Assembly (NCBI GenBank): GCA_029555885.1
Contig: JAKPQT010000301.1
Location: forward strand, 1 to 22,608
Length of the DNA: 22,608 nucleotides
Direction: 5' to 3'
DNA from: Chloroflexota bacterium
GTDB taxonomy: Bacteria > Chloroflexota > Anaerolineae > CG2-30-64-16
The translations under genes and the position numbers were made by a program. The notes beneath the pieces are model-generated. The model searched no databases. It was not told the origin of the DNA and saw only the letters and a program-made list of their open reading frames with translations. Below are positions 13,987 to 20,922 of the stretch, piece by piece (within the stretch, counting starts at the first letter, position 1; every line of letters begins with the position of its first letter).

Positions 13987-14682
13987 TCACATCCCCTCCG
14001 CCACCGCCACCAGTCCGGCGCGGTCCGTGACGACGATGCGGTGGCGGTTGAATTCGATCAGTCCCTCGTCGGCCAGGTCGCGCAGCGCGCGGCCGATCAT
14101 CTCGCGGACGGTGCCGAGCCGGGCCGCCATCTCCGCCTGGGTGACCATCTGGCTGCGGTCGATATCGCCCAGGCTCTCGGCGCGGGTGGCCTCCGCGAGC
14201 AGCAACCGGGCCAGCCGCGCTTTGACGGAGCGCAGCGACAGGTCCTCGACCATGGCGACGAGATGCCGCGTGCGTCCGGCAATGCTCTCGATCAGGGCCC
14301 AGGCGAGGGATGGATGGCGCTCCGCAAGGCGGCGGATGTCGGCGCGGCTGATGATGCACAGGGTCGCGTCGGTCAGCGCGGCCGCGCTGGCCGGGTTCGG
14401 GCCACCGTCCAACACTGCGACATCGTTGAACGTATCGCCCAGGCGGAAACGGTGCAGAATCTGCTCGCGGCCCTGCGGCGACAGCTTGAAGACCTTGACC
14501 TCGCCGGCCGCGACGATGTGCAACCCCGCGCAGGGGTCACCTTCCAGGAAGATGACCTGCCCGCGGTCATATGCGCGCTGGACGGCGGCCGCCGCGAGCG
14601 CGGCCAGCACCTCCTCCGGCAGCCGGGCGAAGTACGGTACGCGGCGGAGCAGGTCGAGATCAGTGCAGGTCAGGCGTGACAT
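13987..14682 (-). CDS. Crp/Fnr-family transcription regulator
   Basis: This 231-residue DNA-binding regulator has an N-terminal cyclic-nucleotide-binding-type beta-roll (about 10-120; EGDPCAGLHIVAAGEVKVFK at 47-66), a dimer helix (about 125-150) and a C-terminal winged helix-turn-helix with TQAEMAARLGTVREMIGRAL at 181-200. The pocket segment DTFNDVAVLDGGPNPASAAAL lacks the GE...R-S/T pattern that binds cAMP in Crp. There is no N-terminal cysteine cluster of the Fnr kind (Cys6 and Cys51 only). The signal is therefore unknown. It begins 13 bases after the stop of the ADP-forming acyl-CoA synthetase, which makes co-transcription likely. It may control that enzyme and the ferredoxin, but this is inference from position. 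Confidence 0.93.
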   Translation of the reverse strand: MSRLTCTDLDLLRRVPYFARLPEEVLAALAAAAVQRAYDRGQVIFLEGDPCAGLHIVAAGEVKVFKLSPQGREQILHRFRLGDTFNDVAVLDGGPNPASAAALTDATLCIISRADIRRLAERHPSLAWALIESIAGRTRHLVAMVEDLSLRSVKARLARLLLAEATRAESLGDIDRSQMVTQAEMAARLGTVREMIGRALRDLADEGLIEFNRHRIVVTDRAGLVAVAEGM

Positions 14683-14695
14683 GGGATCAAGTATT

Positions 14696-16858
14696 TCAAC
14701 CTACGATCACTCGCGCATCCACGGCCAGCACACCCTCGCCGGCGGGTAACACGAGCAGCGGGTTGATGTCCAGCTCTGCGATTTCGGGGTGATCGGCCGC
14801 GAGCTGCCCTACCCGGACGATCGCATCGGCCAGCGCGGCGCGGTCGGCGGGCGCGGCCCCGCGCAGCCCGCGCAACAGCCGCGCCGAGCGCACTTCGTCG
14901 ATCATCTCATCCGCATCCGCGAGCGTCAGCGGCGCGAGGCGGAAGCTGACATCCGCCAGCGCCTCGACATAGATGCCGCCCAGCCCGAACATGACCAGGG
15001 GGCCGAACGTCGGGTCGCGCTTGACGCCGATGATGACCTCCTGCCCGCCCGTGACCATCTTCTGCACCTGCACCCCGCGGACGTGCGCGCCGGAGTGCGC
15101 AGCGTGCGCACGCTCGATGATGGCGGTGAACCCGGCCCGCACCGCCTCGGCATCCGCCACGTTGAGCAGCACGCCGCCGATGTCGCTCTTGTGCAGGATA
15201 TCGGGGCTGATGAGCTTGAGCGCGACGGGATACCCGATGCGTTCTGCAAACTCGACGGCATCTGCGGGGTCAAGCGCCAAACCTTCCGGCGGGACAGGCA
15301 AACCGTAGGCTTCGAGCAGCGGACGGCACGCGGCCGCGTCCAGCGTAGCACGGCCCGCACCCCGGTGGATGAGCAGCGCGTTCTGCGCGTTGCGGCGGGC
15401 ACGCGCGCGCTGCACACGCTCTGCGTGCTCTGCTTCGGGCGACACACTCGGCGCGTCCGCCCGCTGGAGCCAGGCCGCGCGCTGCCACAGCGCGCCGAAC
15501 GCGCGAACCGCGTCCTCGGGGAAGGTGTAGGCCGGCAGTTCCAGCCGGTGCGCCGCAGCGGTGGCTTCCGCCAGGCTGGCCTGGCCCATCAGGCAGGCGA
15601 GCACGGGCTTGGGCGGTCCGGCCTGGGCGGCCGCGGCCGCGCCGAATGCTTCGACCACCGCCACCGGATTGATGAGCGCCTGCGGCACGAGGATCGCCAG
15701 CACGCCGTCGCAGGCCGGATCGGCCAGGACGACATCGAGCGCGGCGCGATAACCGGCGGGATCCGCGCCCCCCAACAGGTCCACCGGCCCGGCCACCTGC
15801 GCGTCCGGGTGGACGATGGTCCGGAGTCGCGTTTGCGACTCCGGGCTGGTGCGCGCCAGCCGTAGCCCGGCCCCCTCCAGCGCATCCGCGGCCAGCGCGG
15901 CCGGCCCGCCCGCGTTGGTCAACAACGCAATCCGGTTGCCGCGAGGCAGCGGCTGGTAGGCGAACGCGAGCGCAGCATCGAAGAGAGCCTGGACGGTCTC
16001 GACCTCCTGCACGCCGGTCTGCTTGCACGCGGCCCGGAACGCGGCGTGGACGCCGGCCAGCGCGCCGGTATGCGATGCGGTCGCGGCCTGTCCACCGGCC
16101 GTGCGTCCCGACTTGAGCGCGAGGACCGGCTTGACTGCGGCCGCGTTGCGCAGCGCGTGGACGAACGCCGGCCCGCCCTTGACATCCTCCAGGTAGAGCG
16201 TGATGACCCGGCTGGCGGGGTCGTCGGCCAGGACGGGCAGCATGTCCGTTTCGTTGACATCCGCCTCGTTGCCCACGCTGAGCAGGCGGCTGAAGCCGAT
16301 GCCTGCGCCGATGGTCCAGTCGATGACACCGCCGCAGAGCGCGCCTGACTGCGAGAGGAACGCGATATGCCCGGCGGGCGGCATGCCCTTGACGAAGGTC
16401 GTGTTGAGTGGGGTGTGGGTGTCGATGACGCCGATGCCGTTGGGGCCCATCACGCGCATCCCGTGACGCCGCGCGACGGCGACCATCTCGCGCTCGCGGG
16501 CCGCGCCCTCTGCGCCGACCTCGCGGAAGCCGCCGGAGATGACGATGGCTGCCTTGACGCCGCGGCGGCCGCACGCTTCCAGCGCAGGGCTGACCGCGGC
16601 CGCGGGGATAATCAGGACCGCCAGCTCGACCGGGTCGGGCACGCTCGCGATGTCGGGGTAGCAGCGCAGGCCCAGGATCTCATCCGCCTTCGGGTTGACC
16701 GGATAGACCGGCCCGGGGTAGGGGCGGTCAGGGTCCAGCAGGTTGCGGATAACGCCGTAGCTTAGCTTCTCAGGGTCGCGGCTCGCGCCGATGACCGCGA
16801 CCCCGCGCGGCGCGAAGAAGGCCAGCAGGTTGTTCGAGTTAGGCTCTGCCTGGGTCAT
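14696..16858 (-). CDS. Acetate/acyl-CoA ligase (ADP-forming), fused alpha and beta subunits
   Basis: This 720-residue cytoplasmic enzyme converts acyl-CoA, ADP and phosphate to acid, CoA and ATP (reversible), giving substrate-level ATP in fermentation. Order of parts: CoA-binding Rossmann domain (about 10-140; VAVIGASRDPEKLSYGV at 20-36), two succinyl-CoA-ligase-like domains (SQSGALCGGVIDW at 169-181; phospho-histidine His263 in TASHTGALAGV), and an ATP-grasp domain at about 495-715 (YPVALKLISPDILHKSDIGG, FGPLVMFGLGGIYVE, AELDINPLLV). There is no acetyltransferase domain, which the Pat-type relatives carry, so it is likely catalytic rather than a protein acetylase. The ATG at 16858 has GGGAG five bases upstream. 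The likely operon continues into the Crp/Fnr gene 13 bases downstream. Substrate preference (acetyl, branched or aryl) cannot be told. Confidence 0.93.
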   Translation of the reverse strand: MTQAEPNSNNLLAFFAPRGVAVIGASRDPEKLSYGVIRNLLDPDRPYPGPVYPVNPKADEILGLRCYPDIASVPDPVELAVLIIPAAAVSPALEACGRRGVKAAIVISGGFREVGAEGAAREREMVAVARRHGMRVMGPNGIGVIDTHTPLNTTFVKGMPPAGHIAFLSQSGALCGGVIDWTIGAGIGFSRLLSVGNEADVNETDMLPVLADDPASRVITLYLEDVKGGPAFVHALRNAAAVKPVLALKSGRTAGGQAATASHTGALAGVHAAFRAACKQTGVQEVETVQALFDAALAFAYQPLPRGNRIALLTNAGGPAALAADALEGAGLRLARTSPESQTRLRTIVHPDAQVAGPVDLLGGADPAGYRAALDVVLADPACDGVLAILVPQALINPVAVVEAFGAAAAAQAGPPKPVLACLMGQASLAEATAAAHRLELPAYTFPEDAVRAFGALWQRAAWLQRADAPSVSPEAEHAERVQRARARRNAQNALLIHRGAGRATLDAAACRPLLEAYGLPVPPEGLALDPADAVEFAERIGYPVALKLISPDILHKSDIGGVLLNVADAEAVRAGFTAIIERAHAAHSGAHVRGVQVQKMVTGGQEVIIGVKRDPTFGPLVMFGLGGIYVEALADVSFRLAPLTLADADEMIDEVRSARLLRGLRGAAPADRAALADAIVRVGQLAADHPEIAELDINPLLVLPAGEGVLAVDARVIVG

Positions 16859-16877
16859 GCAAACTCCCTCGAAAGTG

Positions 16878-17126
16878 CGGTAGGACGGGTTGCCGACCCG
16901 TCTTTGATAACTTGGTTGCGGCGCATCCTGAGCGGAGGGCGTCAGGGCCAGGCTGCGCCTGGCACAGGGACGCCCGCAGTCGAAGGAGCGCCAGCGTGGT
17001 TGTCAGTCCGGCTCCTTCGACTCCGCCTCACCCTGTGGGTGAGGCTCCGCTCAGGATGCCTGGCTGGCTGAATTATCAAGGACTCGTTGGAATAACACGG
17101 TAGGACGGGTTGCCAACCCGTCCTAC
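16878..17126. repeat. Composite repeat: two TAGGACGGGTTGCC hairpins flanking inverted copies B and C
   Basis: This fills the whole gap between the acyl-CoA synthetase and the glycerophosphodiesterase. At the edges, CGGTAGGACGGGTTGCC-type hairpins occur in direct orientation (16878-16902 and 17098-17126); the second has perfect 12-base arms and contains the stop codon of the downstream gene. Inside lie copy B (16923-16989, plus) and copy C (17011-17059, minus) of the variable-centre repeat, so GCATCCTGAGCGGAG at 16923-16937 pairs perfectly with 17045-17059. Each copy has its own central hairpin (CCAGG/CCTGG at 16948-16962; CCTCACCC/GGGTGAGG at 17026-17044). No coding frame is credible here. 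Confidence 0.85.
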
Positions 17127-17869
17127 TCGAGCAGCTCGATCAGCCGGTCGGGATAGTCGGTGATGATGGCGTCCACACCGAGGTCGATCATCCGCTGCAT
17201 ATCCTCCGGCTCGTTCACGGTCCAGACGCGCACGGGCATCCTGCGCCGCGCGGCCTGTTCCATGTAGGCTGCATCCACCATCGGCAGTTCCGGGTGCAAT
17301 CCGTTGGTCTTGCTGTAGTTGCGCGTGAAGGCCCAGCGCGTCCAGCCGGGCAGGTCGGGCGCGAGCAGCAGGCCGGCCTCGATTTCCGGGCCGGCGACTT
17401 TGGCGCGGCGCAGCGCCAGCGGGTTGAACGAGCTGATGATCACCTGGTCCACCATGTCGTGCGCGCGCACAGCCTTGACGACATCTGCGCCCAGCCCCAT
17501 GGTGGCCGAGTCCAGCGCCTTGATTTCGATATTGACGAGCAGCTTACCCTTGAGCAGGTCCAGCACCTCGTCGAGCGTGGCAATCTGCGTGCCTGCAAAC
17601 TGCGGGTCGAACCAGCTACCGGCGTCTAGTTCGCGCAGCTCGGCCAGCGTGTGCGAGGTGACGCGGCCTTCGCCGTTGGTCGTCGCGTTGAGGCGGGGGT
17701 TGTGAAAGATGACCAGTGCGCCGTCGGAGCTGTACTGCACATCCAGCTCCACGCCGTCTGCGCCCATGCGGACGGCGGCTTCGAACGCAGGTAATGTGTT
17801 CTCAGGTGCGACTTTGCTGGCCCCGCGATGCGCAAAGACGAGGGGCCGGCCATGCTCCGGTCGCTTCAT
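17123..17869 (-). CDS. Glycerophosphodiester phosphodiesterase
   Basis: This 248-residue TIM-barrel enzyme, probably cytoplasmic because no signal peptide is visible, splits glycerophosphodiesters into an alcohol and sn-glycerol-3-phosphate. Seen: FAHRGASKVAPENT with His14/Arg15 and Glu23; the metal ligands Glu41 and Asp43 in GVELDVQYSSDG; second catalytic histidine His56; Glu115 and Lys117 in LVNIEIK; and a closing VRVWTVNEPEDM...GVDAIITDYPDRL. The usual HDxxLxRTT is HNPRLNATT here (Asn57 and Ala62 in place of Asp and Arg), a small departure that spares the core catalytic set. Length matches the UgpQ/GlpQ-short type. The ATG at 17869 has GGAGGA six bases upstream. The stop codon lies within a palindromic repeat. 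Confidence 0.95.
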   Translation of the reverse strand: MKRPEHGRPLVFAHRGASKVAPENTLPAFEAAVRMGADGVELDVQYSSDGALVIFHNPRLNATTNGEGRVTSHTLAELRELDAGSWFDPQFAGTQIATLDEVLDLLKGKLLVNIEIKALDSATMGLGADVVKAVRAHDMVDQVIISSFNPLALRRAKVAGPEIEAGLLLAPDLPGWTRWAFTRNYSKTNGLHPELPMVDAAYMEQAARRRMPVRVWTVNEPEDMQRMIDLGVDAIITDYPDRLIELLE

Positions 17870-17901
17870 GTCTTTCCTCCGATTAGAAAGGCTGAATCAG
17901 T

Positions 17902-17966
17902 CTCACGCAAAGACGCAAAGCACGCCAAGTTAAATGCTTATTGCGCTCTTTGTGACTTTGCGTGAG
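17902..17966. repeat. CACGCAAAGACGCAAAG hairpin repeat
   Basis: The left arm at 17902-17925 and the right arm at 17943-17966 are 24 bases each and pair with a few mismatches (CTCACGCAAAG core perfect) around a 17-base A/T-rich loop. The element lies between the Mrr-like gene stop (17981) and the phosphodiesterase ATG (17869). TCACGCAAAGACGCAAAG-type repeats are widespread in environmental bacterial genomes (from memory). Confidence 0.75.
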
Positions 17967-17980
17967 CCTCGCTTCGATTC

Positions 17981-18751
17981 TTAGCGATGCTTCTTCGCCA
18001 GGGCCACGAGTTTCTGTCCATCCCACAGCTCGATGGGCTTGCCCGCAGCCCACTCGCGCGCCTGACGCGAGATGGCGCCGGTCGTGGCGAGCCACGCGTA
18101 TTCGGCGCCCTCATGCATCAGCGTGCCGTACAGGTCGCGCACGGTCGGCTCACCCACGGTGCCGCGATAGCGCTTGCACTGGACGAGGCCATAGCGCGTG
18201 CCGTTGCCCGTCACAGCGAGGTCGATGCCATGATCTCCTACGTGGGGCATGTCCCGCACGGTGAAGCCGTCCAGGGTGAACAACATGCCGACCCAGGCCT
18301 CGAATTCCTTTGGCTCCAGCGCCAGCATTTGCGCGAGCGTGCTGACCTGCCGGAAGCGGCGGTGCAGCGCGCTCTTGCCCGTGTCGCGCACGGCGGCATA
18401 GACCGGGCCGACCAGCAGGAGCATGTGCGCCAGGGCGAGCAAAAGCACGAGCCACGGCGACAGCCAGGGGAGCGTGCCCCGGCTGAACTGCCAGGCGATG
18501 ACGGCAGGCCATACGACCACCCAGGCAACTGCACCGACCAGCCACAACCACGGCGGCTCCCCCGCGGGGACCATCTGCAGGCTGGCCGGTGTCTCCGTGA
18601 GCGCAGCCAGCGCCCCGCGCTGTTCGAGCTGTGCGCGGGCGCGGCGGACAGCGCCGGGCGAGGGCATCCAATCCGGCTCGCCGTTGGCGCTGCCGTGGTT
18701 GTCATCGGTGAACAGCGAAAGCTGATAGCGGGTCATGGATTTCGCTTGCAC
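17981..18751 (-). CDS. Membrane-anchored Mrr-like restriction endonuclease-fold protein
   Basis: This 256-residue protein has a charged N-terminal segment, two membrane helices at about 67-88 and 96-120, and a C-terminal nuclease-fold domain (about 140-240). That domain shows the Mrr-type PD-(D/E)xK pattern: FEAWVGMLFTLDGFTV at 150-165, Asp177 in GDHGIDLAV, and Gln191-x-Lys193 in LVQCKRYRG, followed by VRDLYGTL and AWLATTG. These residues are all present, so nuclease activity is possible. Related membrane-tethered proteins are known in many bacteria without settled function. The start is taken as GTG 18751, with AAAGG six bases upstream; ATG 18736 is the alternative. It begins 25 bases after the GT39 gene, so both probably share a transcript. 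No methyltransferase or other restriction gene is present. Confidence 0.85.
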   Translation of the reverse strand: MQAKSMTRYQLSLFTDDNHGSANGEPDWMPSPGAVRRARAQLEQRGALAALTETPASLQMVPAGEPPWLWLVGAVAWVVVWPAVIAWQFSRGTLPWLSPWLVLLLALAHMLLLVGPVYAAVRDTGKSALHRRFRQVSTLAQMLALEPKEFEAWVGMLFTLDGFTVRDMPHVGDHGIDLAVTGNGTRYGLVQCKRYRGTVGEPTVRDLYGTLMHEGAEYAWLATTGAISRQAREWAAGKPIELWDGQKLVALAKKHR

Positions 18752-18776
18752 ATCGGGCCTTTCGGTGCAGAATCGC

Positions 18777-20267
18777 TCATGGCTTCAACTCATACCGCGT
18801 GACTGCGACGCGGCTGAACTCCTGGTGGGCCGTGACCGTGCCCTGTGCGGCCAGCCATTTCTCCGTCAGTCCGCGCGCGTCCCACATCGGCACTTCGGAG
18901 GCAATCAGCCAGGCGGCAGAGACGTTCGCCAGCCCTTGCGCCATCCATGCGTCGACTTCCGGCTCGGTCATGCCCCGGTTGGTATATGGCCCGTCGAGCC
19001 AGGCAGCCGATGTCGCCCGCGGGTCGTGCTGCGGGTCATAGTAATAGGTGAAAGTGTAGCGTATATATGGGATTTGGTAAACCAGGAGCTCACCCGGCTG
19101 CATCTGCTGCCGGACATAAGCCGCGGCTGCGCGAAAATCGGACTTGATGGGTCGGGCTGCCTGCTGCGCGACACTGAACAGGTTGAGCGCCAACACGACC
19201 AGCAGCGTGACCAGGCCCACGGGCCGCCAGAGATGCGCCAGCGCGGTGATGCCGAGCGCGAGCAGGGTCAGGAAGGCGGGCAGGCACCAGATGAGGTAGC
19301 GTTCGGTGAAAATCGGCATGCCGAGCGAGACGCCGAACACCATGAGCGGCGGCAGCAGCAGCCAGGTCAGCAGCAGGGCGACCGTGCGCAGCCGCGCGCG
19401 ACGTTCGCCCTGCCAGGCCCACAGGATTGTGCCGGCAACCAGGGCCAGCATGTAGGGCAGGAGCACGAGCCACTCGCGGCCGGCCAGCACTCCCAGGCTG
19501 AACACCGCGGCCAACACCCGCAAGATGTCACCGAGGGGCACGAAGGGATGGCCGGTCTCGAACGTGCCGAGCCACATGCCCGCCTGCCATGCGGCCAGCG
19601 GCAGGTAGGGCAGGCACAGAACCGCGAGATAACCCGCGATGGTCAGCCAGCGGCGCCGCCGGCCGGCCGCGGGCAGCAGCGCCAGCCAGATGACCTGCAC
19701 CGGCACGATGAGCGCGGCCAGCAGGTGGGTGTAGAAGCTCAGGCTGGTGACGATGTACAGGAGCGCCCAACGCCACAGACCGCCGCGGCGGGTCGCCTCG
19801 ATGGTCAGGAGCAGCGACGCAGGCACGAGGACGGTCAGCGCGGCGTACATCTTGGCTTCCTGGCTGTACCAGGTGTGGTAGGGAGCCAGCGCCAGCAGCA
19901 GCGCGGTGAGTAGGGCGACGCGGCGATCCGTGAGGCGGGCGACAAGCGCGTAGCACAGGGGGACGGCGAGCGTGCCGAGCACGGCGGACGGGAAGCGCAG
20001 GCTGAACTCGCTGGGTCCTGCCGCAGCCAGCCAGGGGCGCAGAGCCAGGAAGAACAAGGGGCCGTTGTCGCCGGGCCGGCGGAACATGTTGAGCAGTTCC
20101 GGCAGCGGCCGGGTCGCGAACATCAGCGCATCCACCTCATCGCGCCAGAGGCTCTGCGCGGTCAGCCCGGCGACGCGCACGGCGAAGGCCAGCAGCGCCA
20201 GGCCCAGGGGCAGCCACGCGGACCAGTTCAAACGCCGGATGCGGTGAACGCTGGCCGAGGCGTTCAT
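18777..20267 (-). CDS. GT39/ArnT-like membrane glycosyltransferase
   Basis: This 496-residue GT-C enzyme has about ten to twelve membrane helices. SLWRDEVDALMF at 39-50 carries the Asp-Glu pair on the first outer loop that is catalytic in ArnT and protein O-mannosyltransferases. RRPGDNGPLFF at 63-73 and YHTWYSQEAKMYAAL at 130-144 are typical of the bacterial PMT_2/DUF2029-like members. A further TERYLIWCLPAFLTLLALG segment lies in the last third, then a short soluble C-terminal domain with many aromatic residues. Such enzymes transfer a sugar from polyprenyl phosphate to lipid or protein on the outer face of the membrane. The start is ATG 20267, five bases after the stop of the proline-rich protein; no clear ribosome site is seen, so translational coupling is likely. 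The acceptor is unknown. Confidence 0.9.
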   Translation of the reverse strand: MNASASVHRIRRLNWSAWLPLGLALLAFAVRVAGLTAQSLWRDEVDALMFATRPLPELLNMFRRPGDNGPLFFLALRPWLAAAGPSEFSLRFPSAVLGTLAVPLCYALVARLTDRRVALLTALLLALAPYHTWYSQEAKMYAALTVLVPASLLLTIEATRRGGLWRWALLYIVTSLSFYTHLLAALIVPVQVIWLALLPAAGRRRRWLTIAGYLAVLCLPYLPLAAWQAGMWLGTFETGHPFVPLGDILRVLAAVFSLGVLAGREWLVLLPYMLALVAGTILWAWQGERRARLRTVALLLTWLLLPPLMVFGVSLGMPIFTERYLIWCLPAFLTLLALGITALAHLWRPVGLVTLLVVLALNLFSVAQQAARPIKSDFRAAAAYVRQQMQPGELLVYQIPYIRYTFTYYYDPQHDPRATSAAWLDGPYTNRGMTEPEVDAWMAQGLANVSAAWLIASEVPMWDARGLTEKWLAAQGTVTAHQEFSRVAVTRYELKP

Positions 20268-20272
20268 GGGAG

Positions 20273-20806
20273 CTAGATGCGCGCGCGGCGGCGCGCACTG
20301 CGACGCATGATCCAGACGAAGGCCACGACGGCCAGCGCCAGCAGCGCCGCGCCACAGCAGAGCCACGCATACCCCAAGAGCATCACCGCGCTGTCGATCA
20401 TCTGCGCCGCGCCTGCCGGCTCGGGGCTGGGCGTCGGCTCGGCTTCGTCCACCGGCGCGGCGGCTCCACTCAGCGGGGGCTGGCTCCCTTGCGTCAGGGC
20501 GCCGCCGGGCAGCAGATCATCGGGGTTGGTCAGCGTCGGGGCCGGGAGGAAGCCCGGCACCTCGGGCGCCGTCTCCGGCAGGGTGGACTCTGGCTCGCTG
20601 ACCGGGGCTTCCGGCAGGATGGGCGCGGGCGTCTCCTCCGGCGGCAGCGGCGCAGGGATGAACGCCTCCGGCGTGTCGGCGGGCAGCAGGGGGGATGACT
20701 GGAACAGGGTATCCGCGCCCGCGCCGCGCGACGTGGCCAGCGCGAGGGCCGCGGCCAGGAGCAAGACGGTCAGTAACAGCGCAGCGCGCAGAGGTCGGGT
20801 AGGCAA
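20273..20806 (-). CDS. Proline-rich exported protein with C-terminal membrane anchor
   Basis: This 177-residue protein belongs to no family I recognise. It has a signal-like N-terminus (RPLRAALLLTVLLLAAALAL at 4-23), a 100-residue linker rich in Pro, Glu, Ala and Thr (about 38-132), and a C-terminal membrane helix at 139-166 followed by RRSARRRARI. That layout (export signal, extended stalk, hydrophobic helix, basic tail) resembles a wall- or membrane-anchored surface protein, but no LPxTG motif is present. Ser/Thr/Pro-rich stalks are frequent O-glycosylation targets, and the next gene, five bases downstream, is a GT39 enzyme. A substrate-enzyme link is inference. The start is a TTG at 20806, about 35 bases after an extended -10; no upstream in-frame ATG or GTG is plausible. 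Confidence 0.7.
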   Translation of the reverse strand: MPTRPLRAALLLTVLLLAAALALATSRGAGADTLFQSSPLLPADTPEAFIPAPLPPEETPAPILPEAPVSEPESTLPETAPEVPGFLPAPTLTNPDDLLPGGALTQGSQPPLSGAAAPVDEAEPTPSPEPAGAAQMIDSAVMLLGYAWLCCGAALLALAVVAFVWIMRRSARRRARI

Positions 20807-20847
20807 AGATGATACGAGCTTTCGGTGTTGTCCAATAATGTCGTGCG

Positions 20848-20856
20848 ATTATACCA
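20848..20856 (-). promoter_or_regulatory. Extended -10 TGGTATAAT of the proline-rich protein/GT39/nuclease group
   Basis: On the minus strand a perfect TATAAT (20853-20848) is preceded by TGG. No clear -35 is visible. The predicted transcript start is near 20841, about 35 bases before the TTG start at 20806. It would drive the proline-rich protein, the GT39 gene and the nuclease gene, whose gaps are 5 and 25 bases. Confidence 0.65.
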
Positions 20857-20922
20857 TGAAGCGCGGCGGAGGGGAAAAGGTAGAGCCGCTGGCTGGGTGC
20901 GTGGTTCAGGATACCGCGCAGT

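Noticed and set aside
16878..17126. An insertion sequence bounded by direct repeats
   Set aside because: The interior is under 200 bases, consists of other repeats, has no transposase frame, and the outer repeats are themselves hairpins rather than target duplications.
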